Source: Synchiropus splendidus (taxonomy: Eukaryota; Chordata; Actinopteri; Syngnathiformes; Callionymidae). Taken from it: 64,000 nucleotides of DNA. Shown here in pieces: positions 1 to 16,425 of the stretch. The stretch is taken from the NCBI RefSeq assembly GCF_027744825.2, contig NC_071348.1, positions 2,486,563 through 2,550,562 on the forward strand. Direction: 5' to 3'. The notes beneath the pieces are model-generated. The model was not told where the DNA came from and searched no databases. It saw nothing but the letters and a program-made list of their open reading frames with translations. How positions within the stretch are numbered: position 1 is the first letter of the stretch; every line of letters begins with the position of its first letter. The position numbers were made by a program, and so were the translations under genes.

Positions 1-958
1 TGGTGCTCCCCAGGAGTCACTGAACTGGCCCAGCTGGCTCCTTGGTCAGGTGAAGTCTCAGAACCGAGCTGAAAAGGTCCAGTGTGCTTCAGCTTTGCTC
101 AAGGGCTTGAGGTCCCAGGTGAAGGGGTGAATCATGAGTGTGATCACGCCGTTCAGTTGGACGACACTCTTCACTGTGCTTAAAGGGACCAACATTTCCA
201 CACAAACATCGATTAGATTTGGATCACTGAGCACCAGTTGAAGAGAGATGGACCTGTGCCCCGTGAAGGCCTTTATTCAATACAAAAATGGCAGAAATGC
301 ATCACATGGTTGAGGCACATTCACGACAGACATGCGCTCACACACACTCACTGACACACACACACACACACGGACTCAGCTGCTCGTGTTCGTGACAACT
401 GCCGGTTTGTTTCTACTTTAGTTGCTGATTCATGTGTTGAGTCACATATGTGGTGTTGTTCTGGACCCGGCTCAGGTCCAGTTCTGAACCAGCGTCATCT
501 GGTGACTGTGAGTCCACTGTCTTTTCCTGGCGCTCAGCCAGGGGGTCAGGTGACCAGTGCCGAAAAAGAAAAGAGGAAGTGTGAGTGAACCAGCAGGTTC
601 CACTTTAAAGTCAGTCCTGCAGTCACATGATCAGTCTGCTGTGCGTGTGTGTGTGTGTCACATTTGTTTTCACACAAACATAAATAGTTTTTTCCCTTAA
701 GTGTTTCAGACACTGGTTCTGGTTCCAGCAACAGTATAAATAACAAAAACAGCAATAATAACTGTTGCTGTTGGACAGTTACAGTACAAGGAGATCCAGC
801 TTATCGCCAGTGGAGTTTGGGTGCGGAGGCAGTTCCAGCACCACACCGACTCTGTGAGAAAGTCATGTTGGCGCCAACTTGTGGCAACAGTATGTTCTGT
901 CCCTGACGGGCTCTCTGGTGGGAACACGCGACCCCTAGTCCGTCACAGACCACGTGCG
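1..958 (-). other. bmper 3' untranslated and downstream region
   Basis: Lies downstream of the bmper stop codon. A minus-strand AATAAA (TTTATT at 272-277) suggests the 3' UTR covers about 272-958. A short (CA)n tract sits at about 354-372. I see no other gene in it. Confidence 0.6.
272..277 (-). terminator. Polyadenylation signal, bmper
   Basis: TTTATT on the plus strand, AATAAA on the minus strand, about 680 bp past the bmper stop. It is the first canonical signal I found downstream of the gene. Confidence 0.5.
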
Positions 959-4869
<3,911 letters not shown>

Positions 4870-5860
4870 GGTGCCGCGCGGTGCCGAACCCGAGAGACGT
4901 ACACACCGGGTCTCACAGCTCCGCGATGACGTCACTCCCGTTTCAATCCGCCAAGTTTGGGTAAAAAAAAGTTTCTAAAGCAGCGCGGACGCTCACCGGA
5001 GCGAGAGTGTGTGTGTGTGTGATCCGAGAGTTTGTGTGTGTGTGTGTGCGCGCGCGTATGTGTGTGGCAGGCAGCAGCAGCAGAGCGTGTGTGTTTGTGA
5101 GAGTGTGTGTGTGTGTGTGAGCCACCAGAGAGCGAGAGAGAGAAAGTGAGCACCAGTGAAAGTCAGCGGAGTGTGTGAGTGTGGAAGCCAGAGAGAGAGA
5201 GTGAGTGAGAGAGAGTGAGAGAGAGAGAGAGAGAGAGTCTCCATCAGCTGCCCTCACTGCACAACACTCACCAAAGGTGATGGAGAGGAAGCGCTGAGCT
5301 CCTCTTCCTCCGTCAGTCGGCGCACGCGCACGCTCGGTTTCACCCACACGTCAAGGCTGCTCCATGGCAGCGCCTTCATGACCTGCAGCAGAATTTCATT
5401 CACTGGGCTCAACACACGTCCTGTCTCACACGGGTTATGGCGGGCGACAGACCAGGAAGACCATGGTGGTGTGGTGGACCATCTTTGAGGACCATGGTGA
5501 GGTGGGAAAAGGTCGTGGACCACAGTAGGTGGGCCATAGCAACACGGTGAGACTTCGGACGGTCTGTGAGGACAGTGACTGGGGTTGGACGCAGTTGTTC
5601 GGGTCGGAGGGTTCAGGAAGTGCACAGGAGCCACGCGGCCGCCATCTTTAAATCTTTAAATAGACTCATTGATCCAGCACCCTCCCCTCCCCCACACCAG
5701 ACCTGGCGGCTGCAGGGTCTTTAACCCCCCACTGGCCCCTGTCTGCCGCTGTCTGCCGGGCACATGAAGGGGGGCCACGGTTGGAAGACGATGTGCTCAG
5801 AGACGGTGGTGGCAGCGCCGTGGTTGCCATAGCAATAGCAAAGCAAATGGTCAACAATAT
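4870..5860. other. bmper 5' flank with simple-sequence DNA
   Basis: Upstream of the bmper start and downstream of the bbs9 polyadenylation signal. GT/GA-rich low-complexity DNA covers much of 5005-5240. Open frames here are made of dinucleotide repeats and show no conserved protein. The bmper promoter should lie here, but I see no clear core element. Confidence 0.5.
5005..5240. repeat. Compound (GT)n / (GA)n microsatellite
   Basis: Alternating GT runs (about 5007-5050 and 5085-5120) are followed by (GA)n at about 5190-5236, in the 5' flank of bmper. Confidence 0.85.
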
Positions 5861-5866
5861 TTTATT
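5861..5866 (-). terminator. Polyadenylation signal, bbs9
   Basis: AATAAA on the minus strand, about 460 bp beyond the proposed bbs9 stop at 6324. Its place supports the 6324-6715 segment being the terminal bbs9 exon. Confidence 0.5.
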
Positions 5867-6323
5867 CAGACTTGTGAACAAACCCGTAACTAACCCACAG
5901 TTCCTATGGTCAGGTGAGGTCAGAGGTCACATGGTCCTGGAGCGAACCAATCCAAGCACAGCGGCCCTCTCATCCAGCGTGTGTGTGTGTGTCTGCAGGT
6001 GACGGCGGCCAGACTCCAGGTTTCTCTGGGTCAGAGAAGATGAGTGAGGAGACAAGGAGTCCGGCCTCACGCACACGCACACACGCGCTCCTAAATATAC
6101 ATCGACATGTAAATATTCTGTGTCGAGGCCGCAGTGACCAGCTTCCTGCCAGACAGAATTTAGTAATTGCTGGTCAACAGACACACACACCACACCACAC
6201 ACACTGGGTGTGGTGTGTGTGTCTGTGTGGTGCAGCAGCTCAGTGCGTCTGTGTGCGTTTTCTTGTTTCAAATACACACACACGCGTCCAGAAACCCTGA
6301 AGCGCTTGGAGAGCGTCCTCCTC

Positions 6324-9300
6324 TCATCCGTCTCCTGCCTTTTCCTCCTCCTCCTTCTTCTCCTTCACTTTCACTGATGACCTTTTTGACACTTTCTTTT
6401 CTCCAAACTCCTTTTGTGCATCCTTTCGCTCATTTAAAGATTCCTTCTTGGTCTCCTCCTTTGTTCCCTTGCTCGACTCCTTCTTGGTCTCCTTCTTGGT
6501 CTCCTCCTTCGTTCCCTTGCTTGACTCCTTCTTGGTCTCCTCCTTTGTTCCCTTGCTCGACTCCTTCTTAGATTCCTTCTTGGTTTCCTCCTTTGTGTCC
6601 TTGCTTGACTCCTTCTTCATCTCCTCCTTTGTCTCCCTCTTTGCCACCTTGACAACGTCCTGTGTTTTCTCATTAACCAGTGCCTCCCTCGGCTCCTTGA
6701 CCTCCTTCTCTTTTTCTACAGGAGAGAATAAAGTGAGTCAATTCCAAATGTTGCGTTACACTCGTGTGTGTGTGTGTGTGTGTGTGTGGCAGCAGGTATT
6801 GGCAGCCGTTTAAGTCTAATTAGTAACAAGTCTCCTGTCGTCTGAACGACTTCAGTTGTCAACCCGTCTGTCTCTCTCTCTCTCTCACACACACACCCAC
6901 ACACATTGGAGCTTCAGCAGCACCTGTTGCATTACAAAGGACCCCCAAGTGGCCCCCACTGCTCGCAGCCCCTCCTGAATAAACCGTCTCAGTGATAAGA
7001 CAACGGTTGCTGGCAACAATGAGACGCTGCTCTTATCTCCCTGAGACCGGAGGAAGACGTGTGTGTGTGTGTGTGTGTGTGTGTCAGTCTCGCGGTGGAT
7101 TACTGTCATGTTGACTGTCTACAGCACTAAAACCATCGTGGATTTGTGCGACTCCAGTTTGAAGTGTGTTTGAGTCTAAACTTTCTCATCATCAACACAT
7201 GCGTGCAAGTGGAGCCGCCGTGACCTCAGACGCACAGAGCCACCTGGCTCTCACCGAGCAGGTCACGTGACCCCACAGGAGCGATTAACGGTGATCTCCG
7301 GTATCACGCTCGCCGGTTGGTAAGCAGGTCCCGTGCAGGCTTCCCAGAGTCTACAGGAAACTGTTGGTTCCTCTGGACAAAAACAAAACCACAGCCACAA
7401 AAGTCCACGACAAGATAAGAAACCAGTCGACACTATCAGTGGCCACTTCAAAGTTTGTTAGCTTGTTAGCATTCAGCTGCACACAGCCGAGTCAAAACAC
7501 AGTCTCCTCAGTTGATCCCAGCTGATAGTGCGTGCGCCTGTGTGTACCTGCTCCAGCTGTACTCAGGAGGACCCATTCTTGGAAACACACCTTCTTGTGG
7601 GGACATTTTTTTGCAGGTCCCCATGAAGACTTCATTGTAACTTGGTGATTCTAACTGGGTGCCTGTCTGGTTCAGGTGAGCCATGTGTTTAGGGGGAGAG
7701 GTCCTCACAAGGAGAGCAGTACAAGTGTGTGAACATGTGTGGGCAGCGTGAGCATGCGTTTGTTGAAGTGCGTTTGTGTGTTGGAAGACAACAAGAGAAG
7801 CTTCCACAGACGTGACCACGAGCATCGCTCTGGGTGTGGCCTCATTCCCGCGGTGGCCAAGATATTTTCTCTCTGCTCAGCTACGCCCTGCCGCTCTCCC
7901 CCATATACACACACACACGACATGGAGCGACACTCACAATCCAGCCATTTAGCAAAAGTCACGTCCCAACAAAGACGCAAGGCGATGCCAACACGCCAAA
8001 GGCCTGGCGATGTGGGTCAGTGCTGGACCTCAGACACACATGACTCCAGACGGAGCCTGAAGACAAACAGTGTGTTTTCCTCATTTGCTCATCCTGCTGC
8101 CGAACCCTCTGGTCCCCACTGCTGAGTGTGTGTGTGTCTATGTCAGAAGTGTTCGTTTGCAGCAGTGACTGTTTATGCGTGCTCCATTCTCATGTCCTCT
8201 GATGTGGCCTGCTGTGTTGAGCTGAGTGCGTCTGGGTGGAGAACAGTTTCATGACAGTTTGGGAAGATCAACAGTGTGCTACACACACATACGCGCACGC
8301 ACGCACGCACGCTGATGATGCCTGGTTCTGATGCAGAGGCCCATCTGACCCAAGCTGCGACTCTGGTGCCCACGTGACTGAACACACACACACACATTAT
8401 AAACGACCTGCTCTGGTTGACTGTTGCTTGTTCAGTGCCAGTGTGAAAGGAAGTGTGTGAGCGTGTGTGTCTGTCAGGATTAAGCTGGAATGTTCAAGCT
8501 TCCTGTCGTTTATTTGCCGTCACATCTGAGGTGAAATCAAATATCGCGTGGACAATAGAGGCGTGAATTACCGTGATCCATGGCTCTGACTGCAGGAACT
8601 CACCACCAGCCTCACACCCCCTCACCCTCACCCCGACCCCCCACAGATGGACCACAGTTGATTCCCAGGTTTGGGATTGTTGCAGTCCATCGTGGGTTCC
8701 AGGGACTTTTCCTTGGCCTCTAAACCAGAACCATAATGTTGGCTGTGTTCCGGTCACCTCTGGGTCTTGGGCACCACAGCACAGACAGACACGCAGCACT
8801 GGGTCACCGACAACTGTCTTGGGAAGCTGCTTGCGAAACGGTCCAATCTGGTCCAACACCAGGAAGTCTGACTCGCCACTTTCTGTACATGGAGAACGGG
8901 GGGTGGCCCCTGGGTGTCAGAGTAAACTTCAGTAACCATGAAGAACAAGTCACTCCAGAGCTGCTTCTGGCTCTTTGATGGGTTAGTCGTCAGAGAAGAA
9001 CCCGGAGAGCAGCTGCTATTATCTTCTGACCATCTCGCCCTCGGTTCAGGATGAGCCTGTGTGTGTGTGTGTGTGTGAAGCGTGCGCTCATCGGCAGGTC
9101 ACGTCTGGGTCAATCTCTCTGGCTCCAGCACTTCCCTGTTTTAACCCTTCAGATTCCCAGGCTGCCTCTCTCTCACACAGGCTCTGGCTGTGGCGCGGCA
9201 CTAGCCCGGTTAGCTTGGTCGCTGAGTGATGGATGGTTCTGCTTCTGGTCCCACTGGGAGCTCCTCTCTTCATGACTGTCTGTCGCCGCACACGCACACA

Positions 9301-9999
9301 CGGCTTTGAAGTGAGTGTGTGGATATGTGTGTAGGAATGCTCACCACATATAATCTCACCTCAGTGATCCCACCACAGTCATTTCAATTTGTCTGAGAAT
9401 CATCTCGAACCGATGAAACATGCAGACGCGCGCGTGCACACACACACGCGCGTGCTCGTACATGTTATGTTATGATGTGATGTTCTGTGAGGACCTCTCA
9501 CGGTTTCCCCAGCCTCTCCCCCTAAACCTGAACATCCAACACACACTCATGGCTCACCTGAACCAGGGCTCTGAACCCAATTTAAATTGAATTATAATCT
9601 CCCAGTTATTTGAAATTTTAATCCTAAAATTGAGGCTTAACCTCATTGGGACCAGCAAAGGCTCCCCACAAATAACCCCAAATAGCAAAAGGTCCCCATA
9701 AGGAGGTGTGTTTCCAAGAATTGGTAACCAGAAGTATTGCTATAAATGTTCCCCCACACACTCTCACTGAAGTGTCGCTGCAGACCTTCCACTTACAAGT
9801 GAAAAGAGCGAGTGTGGAGCATCTGAACCTGAACCCTGCCACTACAAACAGCAACTGGCGTGTAAACACACACAGCAAAACACATACAGCAGGTACACAC
9901 ACTCACCGCAAACACACACCCCCATAATGGCCCAGACAGACATGCAGTGTCATAAACATTTACACGAGACCTCTCACACCACAAACCAAAGAAAATAGC

Positions 10000-10050
<51 letters not shown>

Positions 10051-13000
10051 TTGACTGGGTCAATCTGATGGATCTCCCCTCCAATAAACAACCTTTAAAA
10101 CATCAGTTGTTGGCATCTTTGTCACGACCGTTGCTTTTAAAGTGAAGTTCATCATCATCATCACCGTCACAGTTCCCTTCATCATCGACAGCCTCCGCTT
10201 GAGCGCCACCATGAGGATCTGGCTGGATCATCTCGATTGGGACCCGGATTAAAGTCAACACAGTGACTGCCAATCAAGCGGAGGGAGCGCCGTGATGGAT
10301 GTTGTTTCTGGATCATGTGACCTGCGGCATCTGCTGACACTGGGAAAGGAAGCGCACAGGTCCAGTGGCTTCCACAAACATGTGGTACCTATTGGGGTCT
10401 GCACGGACCACGGGGTTGGGGGGAGTGTGTGTGTGTGTGTGTGTGTGGAGGGGGGTCCTCTTGGGCCGCTGTGGAAAAGTATACTCTACAATTCATTGCT
10501 TCCTTCTCGCCAAATTAAAGGTCCCTTGTTAAAATGGAGAGTTGTAGGGGGCGGAGAGAAACAAAAGGTTCTTTATTACAGATCCAGATCTGGAACAAAC
10601 CTGACGGCAGCCCTGTCCTGTGGGCCCAGGGACTCCAGACATGAGTAGAGACCCGGGCCTGACCTGGTCTGACCAGCAGCTCCAGAACAAAGCGCCTGCG
10701 CCAGTGACAGGTGGCGCTTCTGAGCTGGAGCTCATCAGCGATTTAGAACCTGCTGTCACTGGATCCAGGTGGATTTAAAGGCGGTGTGATGTTGGCCTCC
10801 CAGCCGCCGGCGGGACACGGACCTGGATTTAGTTCTGGATCCCAGCAGTTATTTCAGGAGGAACATCTGAGAGAGCAGCTGTAATTTTCTCCACCAGCCG
10901 CAGCCACGGAACCAGAACTCAAACATGCAACTAAGTCTAAAAGTGTTTCGGCGGGTTTGTGTTCCAGGATTAGACCCGACGACCCCCCGAGGGCTGCGTG
11001 TTTGTCTCTGCACGGTGGTGAGGTGGTTGCACCGTAACCTCACCGGATTCACACACGCCTGACAGGAGATGGAGGTCAGCGCTTGAAGACTGACAGGCAA
11101 GTGGGTAACAAGTTGTTTAATGTATTTGCTGTTCGGGCCATTTCTGCCTTCAAGATCACCCAGTGTTTGTCTTTGGACATGATGGACACACACACAACAC
11201 ACAGTCCTCACTGCCCCCACACTTCCAGCTTCACTTTTAAATATTTGACTTTCCGTCTAAGGGCTCACTCAGCCCACTGTGTATGTGTGTGTACCTGGTT
11301 TAGCTATACAATTCTTGGAAATACACCTACTAGTGGGGACATTTTTGCCAGTGCCCACAAGGTTATGCCTTAATTTGAGGATTAAATCATCAAAATAACT
11401 GGGTGATTCTAACAGGGTTCCAGTCCTGGTTAAGGTGAGCCATGTGTTAAGGGGGAGAGGCTGGGGAAAGGGTGATGGCCAGGAGGGAACCTCACAATGT
11501 CCCCCACAAGGGTTTGTGGACGTGTGTGAGTTTGTGTGTGTGTGTGTCCACAGATGCTGATCACCTTTCTTTACTTTCTTTGGCGGCTTCATGATCTTTG
11601 TCGCCTCTTGCTGGACCTCCTCCACGTCACCTGCTGTCTCCCCATCAGGCTCCACCCCCCCTGAGGAAACAGGAAATGCTTCTAGGGACAGGACTGGTAC
11701 CGGCCCGAGTCCCCGGACCTCTATCAACAGCGCTGGGATTGCACAGCTCTCCAGCTGGGCAGTTGCAAACTACAGAGCAGGAGTGTGTGTCTCACCAGGA
11801 GCAGCCAGGTTCTGAACCTGAGCGGGAAGGGGCACATTGGTCTCAGAGGCCAGTGAGAGGCGCCCTCCTTTGCCGATGCGCTCACACAGCAGGGTGATGT
11901 GCTTTTTCAGGCGGGTGGTGTCGCGAGGCAGGCCGAGAAGCGGCCCTCCGGTCTGGGCCAGGGAGGTGGCCTGGTCCTTCGGGCTCCGGGACAGGCAAGA
12001 GCGCAGCAGATGAGCCACCGCGGCGTCGCAGCTCTCCTCCCAGCCCTGCACATGGATGAGGAAAAAAACAAGTCTGTGTGTGTCTCCGTGGGTGAGTGTG
12101 CACGCCCGTGTGTGAGAGCAGGGTCAGAGATGTCCAGACTGATATCTGCAGCTGATAACAGATCAGAATAATGTTCTTTGTCTCTTATTTCAACATGTGT
12201 TGACAGGTACACTCCCCTCTCCTCCTCCCCCCCCCCCCCCCCCCACCTCCTCCTCCTCCCCTAAGATGCCATAATGACAGTGATCCTGGTGATAATGATG
12301 ATGACAGAGACACAGAGGAGACATAAGGGGCCAAATGATGACAGAGAGGAGCTTCATTGAAACACTCTAGGAGGAGCAGCAGGAGGAGTGAAAGAGAGAG
12401 CTTTGCCCTTCATGTACCAGTTGTGGGGTGTCCTGCAGCAGGGGCAGCAGCGTGGCCTCCAGGATCTTCGACTGTTCTGGGGTCAGATTCTGCCACAGTG
12501 TCGTGAGCAGCACCAGCAGGTAGGTGGCGCTGCGCAGACGGACAAACGCCTCGTCCAACTGCTGCTGGTTTTCCTGTGCCGCGTCCGCCAGCACCATTAC
12601 CTGGAAGAGAAGGTAGAGGTCGGCTGAGTCCTGGCTCCGGGAGGTCAGGAATGAGGGTTCACATGACCTCTGACCCCAGACCAAGGTCGATCCCTCCATC
12701 AGAGGAGGACCAGAGGAGAAACGAGAGAGTGAGAGCAGAGGTGACAGCAGAGCCAAGACTAATGGACACGCACGCACGCACCCCAGAAAATAACTTTTCT
12801 ACCTATTCATTTTTGAACCAAATGACTCCATGAATCGCTACGGTGCTCACAAATTCAGAAAAGGCACGACTGCAATACAACACACACATATAGGAGCCGA
12901 GAACCCAGCCCCTCCCACAAGTGTGTGTGCAGTGAAGGGCTTCATTGTTGGCAGTGGTGGGACTTTACAGTGATTGATGCCAGCTGAGAGAACACAAAAG

Positions 13001-16000
13001 ACAAGTTCACACACCGCATCGTGAACACACACAGACTCACTAATAGAAAAATACACGTTCAAGATACAGGCAGACACTGTCACCATGACCACCTCACGCA
13101 CACGCCTCACCACGCTGACACTGGTCTGCAGACATCATGTTCACAAGTGGACCCGCTTCTGGTTCTGCCAGAGCACTGGACCGCTTCCAGGCTTTCTGCT
13201 GGTGAGTCAGACAGGAAACCACCACGTGAAGCCGATAGATTATTTTGGGCAGAGCCTTCGAGGAAATGAAGGAAGTCCAAGAGTGACAGAAGCGGTGTGA
13301 AGGTGAGGCAGAGGACAGGCGGGGGAGCGACCGGCGTTCCTGATCAGGAGCAGCAGGAGTGACGGCCCGATCAAATCCCTCTGTTCCACCCTGACTGACT
13401 TCCAGGCTCCTGGCTTTCACAGTGTGTGTGACTGCGTGTGTGTGCAGAGGGTATTCACACAGTCGGATGAGGTCCAGACACGTGCGGGTGCACACCATGT
13501 GAGGCTCTCACACTTGTGGGTTCAGACGAATCTCTTTTGGTGACATGTGGGTTGAGAGCACTGTTTCTACTGGGTTGTGCGAACCAGTTCTGTGAGGCTA
13601 GTGCCACCTGCTGTCCCACCGAACTCCTCTGAGTTGTGTGTGTCCATGCATGTGCATGCTGGAGTGTGTGTGTGGGACGTGTGTTTAGTCTGAAGCCAAA
13701 TATAGTCTCCTGGAAAAGAAGGCCTATAATCACACTTTCTCTCGACTCATCACTCTCAAGCGCTCACACACCACTGTTCAGGCATCACAGACAGAAGAGT
13801 GGAGTACTGTGAGTACAGCCTCCTCAAGGCTGACATCAGGATGAAAGGGCTGTTTAATGAAAGCAGCAGGAAGGTCGTGGGCTCTAATCCCACAGCGGGA
13901 CAAATTTCCAACATGGAGAACTGATTAAGCCCAGCAGGTGGCGCTGAGAGTGAAATGGAGGGCAGGAGGAATCGCTTAGCAGGTCATTCTGGTCTACCTG
14001 TCTGTGAGCGTTGTGTATTTCTGCTTGTCTCTGTGTGTGTGTGACAGAGAGCATGTGGAAATGTGTGTGTTCCTGCGCGGGGAAGAGGAAGTTTCTCAGT
14101 CTCAAAGGTCCTCACGGAGACACACACACAGGAGGACAGGGGCTGCTGGTGGTCCGGCTCTCACTGGGCTCTGTGTTGAAACTAGAAGGTAAATCACGCT
14201 GCCATCTCAGGAGCCTCCATTAGGGGCCCCTAGGGCCACCAGTCAGCCTGTCAGTCACCACGTCAGTCGGGCCCCTCCCCAGCGTTTGAACGGGTAATTA
14301 CAGGGAGAGTCACTGCGCTTGGTCTTTTCACAAACCCTCCAAGTGCAGCACTAATGCTAACACTAACAAACAGCAGCGTTTTACCAGGAGAGGAAAGCCT
14401 TTGCACCAACTGCTCAGTCTGGGCGAGTGGCTCACCTCTGGCACTGATCCATCACACTGTTAGAGCTAAATCATAATGGCCGCCGTCATCGTCACACCAC
14501 CCGCTTCATCATCCAGCCGTTCAAAGTGGCAGTGGAAGTTGGGAATTTGTGAAGTGCGCACTAAACTGCTGAGCAGATCAGAACACTGGCATGAATTTTT
14601 GATGAGGAGTGATGGTCAATAGCTTCCATTCTGGCTGCAGTGTAGATTACTGAGTGTCTAGAGTGTCGGCAGGTTCCCGCTCAGCCGCCACTGATGGCGG
14701 GAAAGTGACGAGCTGATGATGATATTGATGACTGTGCAAATACTGATGACAATAGTGACAATAGTGATCTCCTCATGAGATCATTTGATCATTTGACACT
14801 GACATGTCTCAGCTGAGCAGAACCATCCGGCCTCGCACGCGGTGCTCTTCTGACCTGACTGTAGGTGGAGTCCAGAAGCATGTCCAGGTTCTGAAGCGGT
14901 GCCGGGGTCTTGTCTTTGAAACGGGTCAGGAGGCGACGCTGAATGGCTCTGAACTGGACAGCTCGCTCAGAGAGCAGATCCTGGTTCTGCTGAGCACTGA
15001 CGCGTAGCTAACACAAACACACACACACTCAGCTATTATAATGTCACTGGTGCACTAATGTCAACGTAACCTCTCCAATTCGACTGGATGTACGCTCACC
15101 TGGAAGTGATGATCCACAGACATGAAGTAGTCCTGCAGAGGCAGGGGGCCACTGAAGCTCTTCTTCAAGTCTTTGACTCCCATCCTGGAGAAATGCTGAT
15201 CCAATCTGAGGAGCAGCTGCTGTACCACCAACCACATGTCCTCGAAGACATCGCTCTGCACACGGTAGCGCTCTGCCGTGCACACACACAGATATGAGTG
15301 GCGGTGGACAAAATGGCTGCAGGATCAGGAGACTCACGTGAGGACTTGGACGCCACCACAGCGACCTTTGCTCCTGACAGCAGCTGCAGAGACAAGCTGT
15401 TGGCATCCTTCTCCTCAGACTCGGGAGCGAACTCTGCAGAGAGTCAGGACGATGACGGGAGGTTTTGGTGACCAAACGAAGGTCTGTGTGTGTGTGTGTG
15501 TGTGTGCGTCACCTGGGAAGATGGCACTCAGGTCAACGGGTGGCTTGTTGGTTTCCAAGGTGATCTTGAACTTGGGAGACTTGGTGGGTGTGGTGGCGAC
15601 ACACACCAGTGTGAGAGGAAGGCTGAACCTGGACTGAAGAACTCGCGGTACTCCTGAGAGAGCGATACATTTCGGCATCTTTCATTCCGTGCTGTACAGG
15701 CACATCATCAGTGACATCACTTCCTGCTTGTGTAATTCACGTTGAAATCAGAACCAACGGTAACAAATGCTTATGCTATGGATGGCCCACGCCGTCTGCT
15801 CACTGTCAGTGGAAGTTCACCTGAACTGAGTGAGACTTCCTGCAGCCAACCACCAGTCAGAAACATCAGCGGTGAGTTCCAGTTGGATCTGAAAATAGTT
15901 TAGATGGAGGCACGGTGGGAGTGTGTGCTCCTGTGCTTCTATCTTAGTAAGAACCAGTGTGAGTTTTTAACCAACACAGAGAGGACATTTTTGGGAAGTG

Positions 16001-16130
16001 AGAACATTTGCACTTCTTCGTTTGAGGTTGCTATATGTCATTATAATTAGGTTTAAGTTTGGTTAAGAGCAATGGTTAAGTTTAGCCATTTGTTTTGGAC
16101 GGCTAAATTTAGGGTGAGAGGCTGGGGATG

Positions 16131-16163
<33 letters not shown>

Positions 16164-16394
16164 TGTGAGCCCACCTAGGATTACAGAACATCCTATTCTG
16201 TATCAAAGCTCACAAACTCGACTAGACTAAAACAAACACTGCTGACGACGAGGATCACTGCTGTGTGTGTGAGAGTGTGAGTGTGTGTGTGTGTGTACTC
16301 ATGCCAAGTATCACATTACAGGAACATAAACAGTCGGCAGCAGTCCCTTCCTGTATATGTTGTACAAGTGTGTGAGTGTATGTGTGTGTGAGCA

Positions 16395-16425
<31 letters not shown>

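Noticed and set aside
4943..5347. Minus-strand frames upstream of bmper rich in Ser/Leu/Thr/His
   Set aside because: Translation of (GA)n and (GT)n microsatellites.
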